NCBI GenBank assembly: GCA_947243795.1 | Contig: OX365942.1 | Coordinates: 558,001 to 622,000 of the forward strand | Length of the DNA stretch: 64,000 bases | Origin: Saccharomyces uvarum | Lineage: Eukaryota > Ascomycota > Saccharomycetes > Saccharomycetales > Saccharomycetaceae | Reading direction: 5' to 3' | Shown here: one piece after another, positions 62,652-64,000 of the stretch | How the letters are laid out: every line of letters starts with the position of its first letter | Position numbering within the stretch: the first letter of the stretch is position 1 | Position numbers and translations under genes: made by a program | The notes under the pieces: generated by a model | The model's database searches: none | The model's input: only the letters and a program-made list of their open reading frames with translations | Told to the model about the DNA's origin: nothing

Positions 62652-63041
62652 ATGTCTACATCCTCGGTACGTTTTGCATTCAGGCGGTTCTGGCAGAGTG
62701 AGACAGGCCCTAAAACTGTCCATTTCTGGGCTCCCACTTTGAAATGGGGGTTGGTTTTCGCTGGGTTCAGCGATATGAAGAGACCCGTGGAAAAGATTTC
62801 CGGTGCTCAAAACTTGTCACTACTATCCACTGCGATGATCTGGACCCGTTGGTCATTCGTCATCAAGCCTAGAAACATCTTGCTGGCCTCCGTCAACTCG
62901 TTTCTTTGTCTAACTGCAGGCTACCAATTGAGTAGAATCGCCAACTACAGGATACGGAACGGTGATTCCCTATCGCAACTTTTCAGCTACATCCTCAGGG
63001 GCGCCGACGAAAGCACAAAGGAAATTACTACAGGCAGATAA
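62652..63041 (+). CDS. MPC2: Mpc2, mitochondrial pyruvate carrier subunit
   Basis: The 129-residue inner-membrane protein pairs with Mpc1 (fermentative form) to import pyruvate. The family signature FWAPTLKWGLVFAGFSDMKRP is at residues about 26-46, then SGAQNLSLLSTAMIWTRWSFVIKPRN and LLASVNSFLCLTAGYQLSRI. Three membrane helices are expected. Length equals S. cerevisiae Mpc2. Confidence 0.96.
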   Translation: MSTSSVRFAFRRFWQSETGPKTVHFWAPTLKWGLVFAGFSDMKRPVEKISGAQNLSLLSTAMIWTRWSFVIKPRNILLASVNSFLCLTAGYQLSRIANYRIRNGDSLSQLFSYILRGADESTKEITTGR

Positions 63042-63301
63042 ACGCCACACACTACAACTCGAATCTTTGCCCAGGCAAAGATATGTACGTATGCATATAT
63101 ATCCGGATTGTATAATATTCTTAGAACAGTAAAGTATATTTTCTTTGCGCGCGGTGTTTTAATCAGTCAGTAAGTAGTACTCGTACTACTCGGTTTTTTT
63201 CAACTTTTATTCCCGACAATGACAATATATATAAAGAAGAAAGGTCTCGAGGATGGCTAGAGGCAGAAATTGGCCAATTGACTCGGCCAATCCGGTTTTC
63301 A

Positions 63302-64000
63302 ATGGTTGCGGTGCGTGTGTTCTCAGAAAGGGCTACTTTAACCCATCAATTGGGGGAGTTCATCGTCAGGAAACAAGACGAGGCGCTGCTGAAGAATCCA
63401 TACTTTAAAGTCTCCATTAGCGGTGGCTCTTTGATCAATGCTCTGCACGACTGCCTGGTGGCCGACAAAACGCTAGCTCCTAAGGTAGAATGGTCCAAAT
63501 GGCAGATTTACTTCTCCGATGAGAGAATCGTGCCCTTAACGCATGATGATAGTAATTATGGTACCTTCAAGAAAGACGTTCTGGACAAATTGCCCTCAGC
63601 TGTTCAAGTAAACGTCCACCATATGGACGGTTCGTTGGTCTCGAATGGCGACGCTCAATCTAACAACAAAATTGCTGCAGAGTACGAACAGATCTTGCCC
63701 GAGTCCCTTGATTTGGTTCTATTGGGTTGTGGTCCTGATGGACACACCTGCTCTTTGTTCCCCGGCGAAAAACACAAGTATTTGCTAAGTGAAACAACCA
63801 AGAGAGTCGCCTGGTGTCACGACTCCCCCAAACCTCCGAGTGACAGAATCACCTTCACTTTGCTCGTACTTAAGGAGGCCGGGGCCTTATGTTTTGTTGC
63901 GGAAGGCAGCTCCAAACAAGATATATTGCACGACATTTTTGATGTGAAAAACGATCAATTACCAACCGTATTAATCAATAAGCTATATGGCGAAAAAACG
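63302..64000 (+). CDS. SOL3: 6-phosphogluconolactonase Sol3 (5' part, cut by window end)
   Basis: From the ATG at 63302 the frame is open to the last base, 233 codons: MVAVRVFSERATLTHQLGEF... through ...LINKLYGEKT. Family motifs are VSISGGSL, the IYFSDERIVPLTHDDSNYG block and LLGCGPDGHTCSLFPGE. S. cerevisiae Sol3 has 249 residues, so about 16 are missing. The enzyme hydrolyses 6-phosphogluconolactone in the oxidative pentose phosphate pathway. SOL3 rather than SOL4 follows from synteny with MPC2. Confidence 0.95.
   Translation, partial: MVAVRVFSERATLTHQLGEFIVRKQDEALLKNPYFKVSISGGSLINALHDCLVADKTLAPKVEWSKWQIYFSDERIVPLTHDDSNYGTFKKDVLDKLPSAVQVNVHHMDGSLVSNGDAQSNNKIAAEYEQILPESLDLVLLGCGPDGHTCSLFPGEKHKYLLSETTKRVAWCHDSPKPPSDRITFTLLVLKEAGALCFVAEGSSKQDILHDIFDVKNDQLPTVLINKLYGEKT

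Overview
The window is nuclear DNA of a budding yeast of the genus Saccharomyces. Gene order and orientation match, as recalled, the right arm of S. cerevisiae chromosome VIII from the 3' end of YHR127W to SOL3 (YHR163W). The proteins are close to, but clearly different from, the S. cerevisiae ones as I remember them (RTT107, LAM1, SPS100, SPL2 and YHR131C differ at many positions), so a sister species is more likely than S. cerevisiae itself. The species cannot be fixed from this window. Other yeast hallmarks are TACTAAC/GTATGT splice signals, an intron-containing tRNA-Pro, Ty-family solo LTRs and CAG/CAA-coded glutamine runs.

Layout: 0-9 kb holds the tail of YHR127W, FUR1, ARP1, a 1.4 kb gap, the PH-domain protein YHR131C and the pseudo-carboxypeptidase ECM14. 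8.7-16 kb holds IGO2, NSG1, WSS1, YCK1, SPL2 and ARO9. The SPL2-ARO9 interval is rich in regulatory sites: four CACGTG boxes and a 42-bp perfect palindrome built of CCG/CGG triplets. 16-27 kb holds YHR138C, SPS100, YHR140W, an H/ACA snoRNA (snR32), RPL42B with a 4-nt first exon and a 452-nt intron, CHS7, DSE2 and RPC10. 27-36 kb holds DCD1, tRNA-Pro(UGG) with two decayed delta LTRs beside it, CRP1, MRPL6, IMP3 and SKG6. 36-53 kb holds PEX28, MTC6, SPO12, SPO16, RTT107, a 350-bp solo LTR with intact target duplication, LAM1/YSP1, a C/D snoRNA (snR71), LIN1 and REC104. 53-64 kb holds a (TTA)n array, KEL1, TDA11, PEX18, YAP1801, MPC2 and the 5' part of SOL3, which runs off the window.

There is no operon logic; neighbours are mostly unrelated. 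Some local themes exist. Meiotic genes (SPO12, SPO16, REC104, with SPS100 further left) lie in the window and two carry exact URS1 sites. Daughter-cell/cell-wall genes (CHS7, DSE2) are adjacent, and peroxisome genes PEX28 and PEX18 are both present.

I found no convincing new multi-gene system. The best candidates for undescribed biology are the palindromic Aro80-type array, a roughly 180-bp GC-rich hairpin-bearing island between the Rap1-like sites and the start codon of RPL42B, an isolated TFIIIC B-box in an 8-bp inverted repeat between MTC6 and SPO12, and an apparently enlarged DSE2-RPC10 spacer. Comparisons to S. cerevisiae are from memory, not from a database search.
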